Below are positions 7,472-14,371 of a stretch of 61,034 nucleotides of DNA, one piece after another. Positions within the stretch are counted from its first letter, which is position 1. The number at the start of each line of letters is the position of its first letter. The translations under genes were made by a program, and so were the position numbers. Location: the NCBI GenBank assembly GCA_015064395.1, contig SVSH01000008.1, forward strand, positions 11,596-72,629, written 5' to 3'. Source of the stretch: Oscillospiraceae bacterium (GTDB lineage: Bacteria; Bacillota; Clostridia; Oscillospirales; CAG-272). The notes beneath the pieces are model-generated. The model was not told where the DNA came from. It saw only the letters and a list, made by a program, of their open reading frames with translations, and did no database searches.

Positions 7472-8422
7472 TTAATAGAATGTTGCGATCTCGGGATCGG
7501 GCTTCTCTCCTGCCTGCCATTCCGTGATGTACAAAACGGGACCCAGGCGGTTATACAGCTTGTGGTTTTCGATCTTAAACGTGGCAGTGACCGTCAGCCA
7601 GTCGCGGGTCTTGAAATCGACGTTTTCGGGGAATTTGCAGACAAGGCCGTGGAAGGCAATGTCGTCGGCACAGCAGGTCATGACGTGGCGGCCCAGCACC
7701 AGGGAATCCTTGCCAAGCGTTTTGTCGCGGGCGACAAGGCCTGTCAGCTTCATGGTCTTTCCCTTGTATTTATCCAGCTCTTCGGCCATATCGCGATACC
7801 AGATGGCGTAGTCGCGGTCCTCGATCTCGACGACGGGAGCGGACAGATCAAAGGGAAGGGGATCCTCAATGTCGTCGTACTCAACGTGTCCGTCGGGATA
7901 GTCGTAGGTGATGGCGGCGCGGCGGGAGATGCCGCGGATGATCTTATGGATGGCGTCCTTGTCGATGTCGTCCGGCGTGCGGGTGAGAATGACCATCTCA
8001 GCGCCCGTGAGCTTGTCGACCATCAGCTGACGCATATTGTTGTTGTAGCTGATAAAGGTCTCGGCCTCGGCGAACATCATCTCCTGATAGATGGCCCAGT
8101 CGCGGGGCATGGCCTCGAACAGGGTGGACAGCTGCCACATGCCGTTGTACTCAATGATGACGCGGTCGTATTTGTGTCGGCTTGCCAATTCGACAAGACG
8201 CTCGCGCGTCAGATCATCCTCGTCCTCGATGATCTCCAGATAGACGTTGCGGGCGTAAAAGCGAGTGGGATCGAGCTCGTCCTCCCCCTGCTCGCACAGG
8301 AGAACGAGGGTTTTTTCGCCCGAATTGAAGCGCTCGTCCTCCAAGGATTCCTGAATCATATGCGTCTTGCCGCCCGACAAAAAGCCGGTGAACAGATAGA
8401 CGGGAAGTTGCTTTTGTGCCAT
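7472..8422 (-). CDS. P-loop GTPase fused to a DUF1980/TIGR03943-like domain
   Basis: A 316-aa cytosolic protein. The N-terminus carries a P-loop GFLSGGKT (13-20) in a CobW/COG0523-like context (VYLFTGFLSGGKT) but lacks the CXCC metal motif of that family. The C-terminal third, from about MAEELDKYKGKTMKLTGLV to ITEWQAGE, resembles the TIGR03943/DUF1980 domain that partners a permease and a COG0523 GTPase in Bacillus zinc handling (YcgQ/YcgR/YciC). It starts ten bases after the stop of the His-rich COG0523 gene, with GGAGG between them, so the two form an operon. I infer a role in zinc or other metal delivery. The GTPase-plus-DUF1980 arrangement in one chain is unusual. Confidence 0.7.
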   Translation of the reverse strand: MAQKQLPVYLFTGFLSGGKTHMIQESLEDERFNSGEKTLVLLCEQGEDELDPTRFYARNVYLEIIEDEDDLTRERLVELASRHKYDRVIIEYNGMWQLSTLFEAMPRDWAIYQEMMFAEAETFISYNNNMRQLMVDKLTGAEMVILTRTPDDIDKDAIHKIIRGISRRAAITYDYPDGHVEYDDIEDPLPFDLSAPVVEIEDRDYAIWYRDMAEELDKYKGKTMKLTGLVARDKTLGKDSLVLGRHVMTCCADDIAFHGLVCKFPENVDFKTRDWLTVTATFKIENHKLYNRLGPVLYITEWQAGEKPDPEIATFY

Positions 8423-8431
8423 GTTGCCTCC

Positions 8432-9616
8432 TTAGTTGATACCAAACAGCGCGGCGATGGCGGACTTGTCAAGGCCCGCACCGATGACGCACAGCCTGCC
8501 TGTGACGTCGGGACTGCCCGTACGAACGTCGGGCTCGCCGGGAACGTAGTCGAAGTGGATCCACGATCCGTCCGCGGCGGCCACAATGCCCTTGGCGCGA
8601 AGCACCGTGCCGTATGTCTCGTCATTCAGAGCCTCGAGAGCCCGGCGGATGTCCTCAACCGTGAACTTGCGGGCGGTCTCAGCCCCCCAGCTGGTGAATA
8701 CGTCGTCGGCGTGGTGATGCCCGTGATGATGATGGTGATGATGGCACTCGCACTCGGGATCGTCGCACTCGTGATCGTGGTGGTGATGATGCTCGTGATG
8801 GTGCTCGTGCTCGTCCTCGTCGTGGTGATGATGGCACTCACACTCGGGATCATCGCATTCGTGATCGTGATGATGGTGATGATGCTCGTGATGGTGTTCG
8901 TGCTCGTCCTCGTGGTGATGATGGCATTCGCACTCGGGATCGTCGCACTCATGGTCGTGGTGATGATGGTGATGACCGTGATGATGCTCCTGCTCCATGC
9001 GGGAGAGCTCGTCCGTCAGGGTATTGGCGCCTTCCATGGCGGCGGTCAACTGCTTGCCGTCCAACGCCGACCAGGGAGTCGTGACGATGGTGACGGAGGC
9101 ATTGACCTCTCGCAGCATGGCAACGGCGGCAGACAGCTTGTCCTCGGCGATCTTGTCGGTGTGGCTGAGTACGATACAGCCCGCACTCTCGATCTGATCG
9201 TTGAAGAATTCGCCAAAGTTTTTCATATACAAGCGGCACTTGCCGGCATCGACCACGGTAGCGGCGTATTCCAACACGACCTGCTCCGAGAGGACGCCCT
9301 GCACGGCGCGAATGACGTCGGACAGCTTGCCCACACCCGAGGGCTCGATGAGGATGCGGTCGGGCGCGAACTCGACCAGAACCTGCTCCAGCGCCTTTGC
9401 AAAATCTCCGACCAGCGAACAGCAAATGCAGCCCTGGTTCATCTCGGTGATCTGCACGCCGCACTCCTTGAGAAAGCCGGAGTCAATGCCGATCTGACCA
9501 AACTCGTTTTCGATCAGAACGACCTTTTCACCTGCATATGCCTCCTGCAATAGCTTTTTAATCAACGTCGTCTTTCCCGCACCGAGAAAGCCGGAGAAAA
9601 TATCAATTTTTGTCAT
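8432..9616 (-). CDS. COG0523 metal-chaperone GTPase with His-rich triplicated loop
   Basis: A 394-aa CobW/YjiA/ZagA-family GTPase. P-loop GFLGAGKT (9-16), the family metal site GCICC (62-66), Walker B/switch ILIEPSGVG, SHTDK as guanine-specificity motif, and a C-terminal CobW domain (about 310-394). Between them, residues 211-303 form an extreme metal-binding loop: three tandem 30-residue units, each beginning DHECDDPECEC and continuing as His/Glu runs. The family inserts zinc, cobalt or nickel into client proteins; the His/Cys load suggests zinc storage. The start at 9616 follows the promoter at 9678-9706; GGAAC is about 13 bases upstream, rather distant. No Zur box was seen. Confidence 0.88.
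   Translation of the reverse strand: MTKIDIFSGFLGAGKTTLIKKLLQEAYAGEKVVLIENEFGQIGIDSGFLKECGVQITEMNQGCICCSLVGDFAKALEQVLVEFAPDRILIEPSGVGKLSDVIRAVQGVLSEQVVLEYAATVVDAGKCRLYMKNFGEFFNDQIESAGCIVLSHTDKIAEDKLSAAVAMLREVNASVTIVTTPWSALDGKQLTAAMEGANTLTDELSRMEQEHHHGHHHHHHDHECDDPECECHHHHEDEHEHHHEHHHHHHDHECDDPECECHHHHDEDEHEHHHEHHHHHDHECDDPECECHHHHHHHGHHHADDVFTSWGAETARKFTVEDIRRALEALNDETYGTVLRAKGIVAAADGSWIHFDYVPGEPDVRTGSPDVTGRLCVIGAGLDKSAIAALFGIN
8708..8986 (-). repeat. Intragenic tandem repeat encoding His-rich units
   Basis: Three 90-bp units encode residues 221-250, 251-280 and 281-303 of the COG0523 GTPase, preceded by a short His run. The units are nearly identical at the DNA level, so expansion or contraction by slippage is likely. 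Confidence 0.85.
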
Positions 9617-9677
9617 GATGTGTCGAGTTCCTTTCTTTGCTTCCCCTCGCGGGAAGAACCTATATTTCCAATATAAT

Positions 9678-9706
9678 ATTGTACTCTTTTTTGTCATGAA
9701 TGTCAA
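9678..9706 (-). promoter_or_regulatory. Promoter of the metal-GTPase operon
   Basis: TTGACA (9706-9701), 17-bp spacer, TACAAT (9683-9678) on the minus strand. Confidence 0.8.
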
Positions 9707-9757
9707 TAGACACAAACAAAAAGCGAATGAAATCGTGCGATATTTTGTGATGTAACA

Positions 9758-9824
9758 CTTTGTTCATTTTTTGTTCTTTTCCCGTTCACTAAAATGTGGT
9801 TATATATTATAAAGCCAATATTGG
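9758..9824 (+). promoter_or_regulatory. Bipartite control element and promoter of the isomerase-like gene
   Basis: CTTTGTTCATTTTTTGTTC (9758-9776) lies upstream of a possible promoter (TTCACT 9785-9790, 17 bp, TATAAA 9808-9813), and the palindrome CCAATATTGG (9815-9824) lies at the likely transcription start. The same 19-mer and the same palindrome, in the same order around a -10 box, occur upstream of the membrane-protein/WYL operon (60061-60123, minus). I infer a shared activator or repressor site. Confidence 0.6.
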
Positions 9825-9879
9825 GTGCAAAGGGCATTCTCTGCGGCTGACTGAAACAATTCGGAAAGGAAACTTTAGT

Positions 9880-10737
9880 ATGAAAATCGGTGTAATGGTA
9901 GAAAGCTTTCGCCTGGGCTTCCGTGCGGGCGTAGAGAAGGCAGCCGCTCTTGGCGCTGCAGGTATTCAGGCATACGCAACGGGTGGTGAACTCGGCTTTG
10001 CCACGATGACCCCTGCTAAGGCCAAAGAGGCTCTTGATATTGTAAAATCCAACGGATTGGTATTTTCCGCGATCTGCGGCGACTTCGGATACGGCTTTGA
10101 CGATCCTGCCCGCAATCCCGAGATGATTGAAAAATCCAAGCGCGTCATTGACGTAGCCAAGATGCTGGAGTGTGACATCGTTACCACGCACATCCACCGT
10201 GTACCTGACGTGGAGTGTGAGCAGAAGGAGATCCTTCGCGCCGCTTGTACGGAGCTTGGCAGATACGCCGATTCGATGGGCTCGAAGTTCGCACTGGAGA
10301 CCGGTCCTGAGCCCGGTGCTACGCTGGGCGCATTCCTTGAGAGCCTGGACACCACGGGTGTCCGTGTCAACTTTGACCCTGCGAACCTGGTCATGGTCGC
10401 CGGCGACCGTCCCGAGAACGCACTGAAGGCGCTGGGTCCCTACGTCGTACATACCCATGCCAAGGACGGCATTAAGCTGCGCAAGCCCGCCGAGGGTGAG
10501 GTCATCGTTGGCGAGGAGGCACTGCATCATGCAGAGCTTGCCAAGATGGGTCATACCTATATCGAGCTTCCTTTGGGTAAGGGTGGCGTTGACTTTGATA
10601 TTTACCTGCCCGCATTGCACGCCGCAGGCTTTGATGGCTTCCTGACCATCGAGCGTGAGGTTGGCGCTTCTCCCGAGGCTGACATCGCTATGGCGGTCGA
10701 CTTCCTGCGCGAGAAGCTGGCAAAATTCTCCTTCTGA
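9880..10737 (+). CDS. Sugar phosphate isomerase/epimerase-like TIM-barrel protein
   Basis: A 285-aa protein of the xylose isomerase-like/AP endonuclease 2 TIM-barrel superfamily. Characteristic strands end in metal-site residues: KFALETGPEPG (Glu), VRVNFDPANLVM (Asp), VVHTHAKDG (His-x-His) and FLTIEREVG (Glu). Such enzymes isomerise or epimerise sugars and inositols, or act on related metabolites; the exact substrate cannot be assigned. No signal peptide. The start at 9880 has AAAGGA nine bases upstream; the longer upstream reading lacks a site and overlaps the promoter. It is monocistronic. Confidence 0.85.
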   Translation: MKIGVMVESFRLGFRAGVEKAAALGAAGIQAYATGGELGFATMTPAKAKEALDIVKSNGLVFSAICGDFGYGFDDPARNPEMIEKSKRVIDVAKMLECDIVTTHIHRVPDVECEQKEILRAACTELGRYADSMGSKFALETGPEPGATLGAFLESLDTTGVRVNFDPANLVMVAGDRPENALKALGPYVVHTHAKDGIKLRKPAEGEVIVGEEALHHAELAKMGHTYIELPLGKGGVDFDIYLPALHAAGFDGFLTIEREVGASPEADIAMAVDFLREKLAKFSF

Positions 10738-11080
10738 TTTTTTCGCGCCGGTGAGTCATTACGGCGCGGGGAACATGGAGATGCGTGACGGCGGAGAGCG
10801 ACGCGACGTTTCTGCTTTTCCGGGAACTGCGAGCCTTGGATGGTATAAACGTCCCTGAGTATCCAACCTAAACGGTCCTGTGCCCGCCATGTAAGGGCAA
10901 ACGGCACGAGAAGAAACGCTGCAGACCCCTTCAGCCTCGCCGAGACGTTCGTACCTTTGACCAACGGGCGTCATGGTCAGGCTGACTGTCCAAACGGAAC
11001 AGGGACAAGACGACTGCGGATATGTATATTCAGGTTTCTTGTCAGACCGTGGTCTGCGAGGCGCCCCATAGATTTCCAAG
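10738..11080. other. GC-rich non-coding region, candidate structured RNA
   Basis: A 343-bp stretch between two convergent genes with no credible coding frame or ribosome site on either strand. It contains several local stems on the plus strand: CGCGCCG/CGGCGCG (10744-10768), TGACCA/TGGTCA (10958-10979), TGTCC/GGACA (10987-11007) and CAGACC/GGTCTG (11043-11056). It ends at the strong terminator 11079-11121. I looked for tmRNA, RNase P and SRP signature sequences and did not find them. No own promoter is obvious, so it could be a structured 3' UTR of the isomerase mRNA. Identity unknown. Confidence 0.4.
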
Positions 11081-11121
11081 CAAAAAGACGCAAGGCGCGT
11101 TGTGCCTTGCGTCTTTTTGCT
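11079..11121. terminator. Strong bidirectional terminator
   Basis: A perfect 18-bp stem (AGCAAAAAGACGCAAGGC and complement, seven-base loop) with A and T runs at both ends. It serves the plus-strand transcript and the minus-strand Nudix gene. Confidence 0.88.
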
Positions 11122-11592
11122 TTATTTTATGATCTTGCCATTGAGCACCGCCTCCAGCAGCGTCTCCCCCCGGTAGGTCAGCTTGAGGGAAAAGAAGGGA
11201 ACGTCCTCGTCCAAAAGGCGAAGAAAAATGCGGTCGCCCTCCCACATGGGAAGCGCGAGCAGATCATCCTTGTTGATCCATTCCAGCACGCCCTCGTCGC
11301 AATCGTCGCGCAGCTGCCCTTCAAAACCGGTGGCGGTGAACAGGTGCATATATTCGGTGGGCCAAAGGTCAGAGACGAAGGTGACGATGCCGCGGTAGCG
11401 GTAGTCGGTCAGTGTCATCCCCGTTTCCTCTCGCGCTTCGCGCAGCACGCAATCCTCCGGGCTCTCGCCCGCCTCAAACTTGCCGCCGATGCCGATCCAC
11501 TTGTCCCGGTTCTCGTCGTTCTCCTTACGCACGCGGTGCAGCATCAGGTATTTTTCATCCTTTTCTATATAGCAAAGAGTCGTGTTTTTCAT
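11122..11592 (-). CDS. Nudix hydrolase, MutT/8-oxo-dGTPase type
   Basis: A 156-aa Nudix enzyme. The full Nudix box is present as GGKFEAGESPEDCVLREAREE plus TGM, matching Gx5Ex7REUxEExGU. The N-terminus TTLCYIEKDEKYLMLHRV and the WIGIGGKFE lead-in fit the MutT-like 8-oxo-dGTP diphosphatase subgroup, which cleanses oxidised nucleotides; other nucleotide diphosphates remain possible. Two ATGs are adjacent (11595 and 11592); GGAGG is two bases from the first and five from the second, so 11592 is preferred. Transcribed alone from 11621-11649. Confidence 0.88.
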   Translation of the reverse strand: MKNTTLCYIEKDEKYLMLHRVRKENDENRDKWIGIGGKFEAGESPEDCVLREAREETGMTLTDYRYRGIVTFVSDLWPTEYMHLFTATGFEGQLRDDCDEGVLEWINKDDLLALPMWEGDRIFLRLLDEDVPFFSLKLTYRGETLLEAVLNGKIIK

Positions 11593-11620
11593 CATATCCT
11601 CCCATGAGTGGCATATTCTT

Positions 11621-11649
11621 ATTGTAGCACACAACCCGTCTGCCGTCAA
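11621..11649 (-). promoter_or_regulatory. Promoter of the Nudix gene
   Basis: TTGACG, 17-bp spacer, TACAAT on the minus strand, about 25 nt upstream of the start. Confidence 0.78.
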
Positions 11650-11788
11650 GGCAGGGCGTGAAAGATGAAAATATGCATAAAAATGAATAAAATTTGCGTT
11701 TCGTGCATACAAACGAAATAAAAAGGGGATAAATTTGATACGTTTGCATAAATCTCAAAAATTTTCTGAATATTTTTTCAAAAAGGTA

Positions 11789-11817
11789 TTGACAAGGCTG
11801 CGGTGATGTGCTATAAT
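11789..11817 (+). promoter_or_regulatory. Promoter of the amino-acid ABC operon
   Basis: TTGACA (11789-11794), 17-bp spacer, TATAAT (11812-11817): full consensus. The rest of the 11593-11882 gap is AT-rich and otherwise featureless. Confidence 0.85.
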
Positions 11818-11882
11818 CCTGTCATCATCAAAAAAAGACCGCCCCGAGCGGCACAAAACCAAACAAAGAGAGGTACATTATC

Positions 11883-12674
11883 ATGAAAAAAATTCTTGCA
11901 ATTGCGCTGGCTGTTCTGATGCTGGCAAGTGTTCTGTGTTTTGCTTCTTGTAAGAAAGAGGACGCGCTGACCGTTTACACCGAGGCAGGCTTTGCTCCTT
12001 ACGAGTTCGTCTATGAGGGCGAGATCGTCGGCGTTGACATCAAGATCATGGAAGCTGTCGCTGCTAAGCTGGGTAAGAAGCTGGTCATTGAAGACGTAAA
12101 CTTTGACTCCATCGTCGGCGCTGTTAAGAGCGGTAAGGCCGATGCAGGTGCTGCCGGCATCACCATCACCCCCGAGCGTGCCGAAGAGGTTGATTTCTCC
12201 ATCCCCTACTCCTCCACCGAGCAGTACGTGATCGTAAAGGCTGACAATACCGAGATCACCAACCTGGAAACCATGAAGGGTAAGAAGATCGGTGTTCAGC
12301 AGGGTACCACCTCCGACTTCCTGATTGACGGTCTGATCAAGGACGGCGCTCTGGCAGGCTCGGAGCTGACCGCCTATGATGCTCCTTCTTTGGCTGCCGC
12401 AGCCCTTGGCACCAAGATCGACGCCGTTGTTACCGACAAGCTGACTGCAGAGGTTATCACTGCTGCCAGCAACGGTGCTTACAAGGCATTCAAGCTGGTC
12501 AAGGCTGACGGTTCGGACGTTGCCGAGGTAGAGCAGTACGGTATCGCTGTTACTAAGGGCAACGAGGAGCTGCTGGCTGTCATCAACGAGGTACTCGAGG
12601 AGCTGCTTGCCAATGGCTCGATCGCCAAGTGGGAGCAGGAGTACAACGATCTGTACTCGACGATTGAAGAATAA
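11883..12674 (+). CDS. Amino-acid ABC transporter substrate-binding lipoprotein
   Basis: A 263-aa family 3 solute-binding protein, anchored outside the membrane by a lipoprotein signal ending CFASC (Cys about 23). The bilobed fold is visible in LTVYTEAGFAPYEF, GVDIKIMEAVAAKLGKK, DAGAAGITITPERAEEVDFS, KGKKIGVQQGTTSD and the closing IAKWEQEYNDLY. It binds a polar amino acid (Gln, His, Arg or cystine type), not resolvable by eye. GAGAGG lies about ten bases upstream. First gene of a complete three-gene importer. Confidence 0.92.
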   Translation: MKKILAIALAVLMLASVLCFASCKKEDALTVYTEAGFAPYEFVYEGEIVGVDIKIMEAVAAKLGKKLVIEDVNFDSIVGAVKSGKADAGAAGITITPERAEEVDFSIPYSSTEQYVIVKADNTEITNLETMKGKKIGVQQGTTSDFLIDGLIKDGALAGSELTAYDAPSLAAAALGTKIDAVVTDKLTAEVITAASNGAYKAFKLVKADGSDVAEVEQYGIAVTKGNEELLAVINEVLEELLANGSIAKWEQEYNDLYSTIEE

Positions 12675-12753
12675 GTAATGGCCTATGGGAGGGACAGAAA
12701 ACTGCCCCTCCTGTTGCCGCTTTTAGTAGTAGAAAGGAATTCGAACAAAGGAT

Positions 12754-13449
12754 ATGGCTTTTTGGAATTATTTGTGTAATGCGTTTGAAAAGACCTTTAT
12801 CAGAGAAGATCGCTATTTGGATTTTCTGGAAGGTCTTGGAAACACACTCATCGTTACGTTGGGCGCGACGATTTTGGGCGTTATTATCGGCGCTCTCATC
12901 GCCGTTGTCAAGACGATACATAAGCAGACGGGAAAGCTAAAGTTCCTCAATGGCATCTGCGAGGTTTACACTACGGTTATCCGCGGCACGCCCGTTGTCG
13001 TACAGCTTTTGATCATGTATTTTATCATCTTTGCTGATTCTACCCGCCCTGTGCTGGTCGGCATCGTCGGATTTGGCATCAACTCGGGTGCGTACGTGGC
13101 CGAGCTGATGCGCGCGGGTATCAATGCCGTTGATATCGGGCAGACCGAGGCAGGTCGCTCGCTGGGACTTTCCCGCGGCGTGACCATGCGCTCCATCGTG
13201 CTGCCGCAGGCCATCAAAAACGTGCTGCCCGCCATCGGTAACGAGTTTATCTCGCTGCTCAAGGAAACCTCCGTCATCGGCTACTTGGGCGTTTGGGATA
13301 TGACCCGTGTAGCACAGCGTGTCATCTCGCGTACTGCAGACCCCTATTTCCCTTATGTCGCCATCGCGTTGGTGTATTTGGGCATGGTCTGCATTCTCAA
13401 TTACTTTGTAAAGAAACTGGAAAAGAGGTTGGCAAAAAGTGATAGATAA
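12754..13449 (+). CDS. Amino-acid ABC transporter permease
   Basis: A 231-aa polar-amino-acid permease of the HisMQ/GlnP type with about five membrane segments. The EAA loop is present as [31 protein letters not shown], split here as EAGRSLGLS...[11 protein letters not shown], and contacts the ATPase. [16 protein letters not shown] is the usual family signature. AAAGGA lies unusually close to the ATG (one base), with a second AAAGGA about 20 bases upstream. It forms a homodimer in known systems. It lies between the binding protein and the ATPase. Confidence 0.93.
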   Translation: MAFWNYLCNAFEKTFIREDRYLDFLEGLGNTLIVTLGATILGVIIGALIAVVKTIHKQTGKLKFLNGICEVYTTVIRGTPVVVQLLIMYFIIFADSTRPVLVGIVGFGINSGAYVAELMRAGINAVDIGQTEAGRSLGLSRGVTMRSIVLPQAIKNVLPAIGNEFISLLKETSVIGYLGVWDMTRVAQRVISRTADPYFPYVAIALVYLGMVCILNYFVKKLEKRLAKSDR

Positions 13450-14218
13450 CGCTGTAACTCAAACAAATGAAACGGCAAACGCCGGAGATATTATCATCAG
13501 TACCCGCGGTCTGTGCAAGTCCTTTGTTAAGGATAAGCCCGTTTTGCAGGGCATTGATTGCGACATCCGCCGCGGAGAACAGGTGGTCGTTATTGGTCCC
13601 TCGGGCGGTGGTAAGAGCACCTTCTTGCGTTGCTTGAATATGCTGGAGACCCCTACGGAGGGCAACATCTATTTCAACGGTCAGGAAATCACGGCCAAGG
13701 GCGTGAATCTGGACCAGGTTCGAGCCAAAATGGGCATGGTATTCCAGCATTTCAATCTCTTCCCCCACTTCACCGTGCTCAAAAATATTACCTTTGCTCC
13801 TGTTCAGCTCAAGCTGCAAACACCCGAGGAGGCGGAAGCCAAGGCGATGGAGCTGTTGCGTCGCGTGGGCCTGGAGGATAAGGCAGATGCGTATCCCAGT
13901 CAGTTGTCGGGCGGACAGAAGCAGAGAATCGCTATCGTCCGTGCGCTGGCCATGGACCCCGAGGTCATGCTGTTTGACGAGCCCACCTCAGCGCTTGACC
14001 CTGAAATGGTAGGCGAGGTGCTGGATCTGATGAAACAATTGGCTGAGGAGGGCATGACCATGGTCGTCGTTACCCACGAAATGGGCTTTGCCCGTGAGGT
14101 TGCGGACAGAATTCTGTTTATCGATCAGGGCATCATTCTCGAGGAGGGCGCTCCCGAGGAATTCTTTGGCAATCCCAAAATGCCTCGCACCAAGGATTTT
14201 CTTTCTAAGGTGCTATAA
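13439..14218 (+). CDS. Amino-acid ABC transporter ATP-binding protein
   Basis: A 259-aa cytosolic ATPase of the GlnQ/HisP type. Walker [11 protein letters not shown]-loop [17 protein letters not shown], signature LSGGQKQR, Walker [15 protein letters not shown], and H-loop [10 protein letters not shown]. It begins with GTG and overlaps the end of the permease by 11 bases, with AAGAGG upstream, so translation is probably coupled. An extra N-terminal stretch of about 17 residues precedes the usual start of the domain. The terminator at 14230-14261 closes the operon. Confidence 0.95.
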   Translation: MIDNAVTQTNETANAGDIIISTRGLCKSFVKDKPVLQGIDCDIRRGEQVVVIGPSGGGKSTFLRCLNMLETPTEGNIYFNGQEITAKGVNLDQVRAKMGMVFQHFNLFPHFTVLKNITFAPVQLKLQTPEEAEAKAMELLRRVGLEDKADAYPSQLSGGQKQRIAIVRALAMDPEVMLFDEPTSALDPEMVGEVLDLMKQLAEEGMTMVVVTHEMGFAREVADRILFIDQGIILEEGAPEEFFGNPKMPRTKDFLSKVL

Positions 14219-14229
14219 TGGTACTCCAA

Positions 14230-14261
14230 CGAGCCTGTCGATCCGGCAGGCTCGCTTTTTT
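14230..14261 (+). terminator. Terminator of the amino-acid ABC operon
   Basis: CGAGCCTG / CAGGCTCG stem followed by CTTTTTT. Confidence 0.85.
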
Positions 14262-14282
14262 GTAAATAATTTGCAAAACGTA

Positions 14283-14311
14283 TTGCAATTTGAAGCGAAA
14301 TTTGATACAAT
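14283..14311 (+). promoter_or_regulatory. Promoter of the PL8 operon
   Basis: TTGCAA, 17-bp spacer, TACAAT (14306-14311); start codon at 14372. Confidence 0.65.
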
Positions 14312-14371
14312 TACCATAGCGTGGGTCATCGTGTATCCAAGTGGAAAGACCCAAGAAAGAGGTGCTGTGCA

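Noticed and set aside
8626-8952. 108-aa Thr/Ile-rich repeat protein
   Set aside because: Off-frame translation of the His-rich repeat DNA; no start signals.
7448-9553. 701-aa plus-strand open frame across the metal-GTPase operon
   Set aside because: Shadow: it runs antisense through two recognised proteins and its low-complexity part is the complement of the His-rich repeats.
9620-9760. Zur box controlling the metal-GTPase operon
   Set aside because: No 9-1-9 inverted repeat of the Firmicutes Zur type could be found near the promoter.
10738-11080. tmRNA, RNase P RNA or SRP RNA
   Set aside because: No CCA-ended tRNA-like domain or tag sequence, no RNase P conserved core, no SRP helix 8 GGAAGGAAGCAGCC-type loop on either strand.
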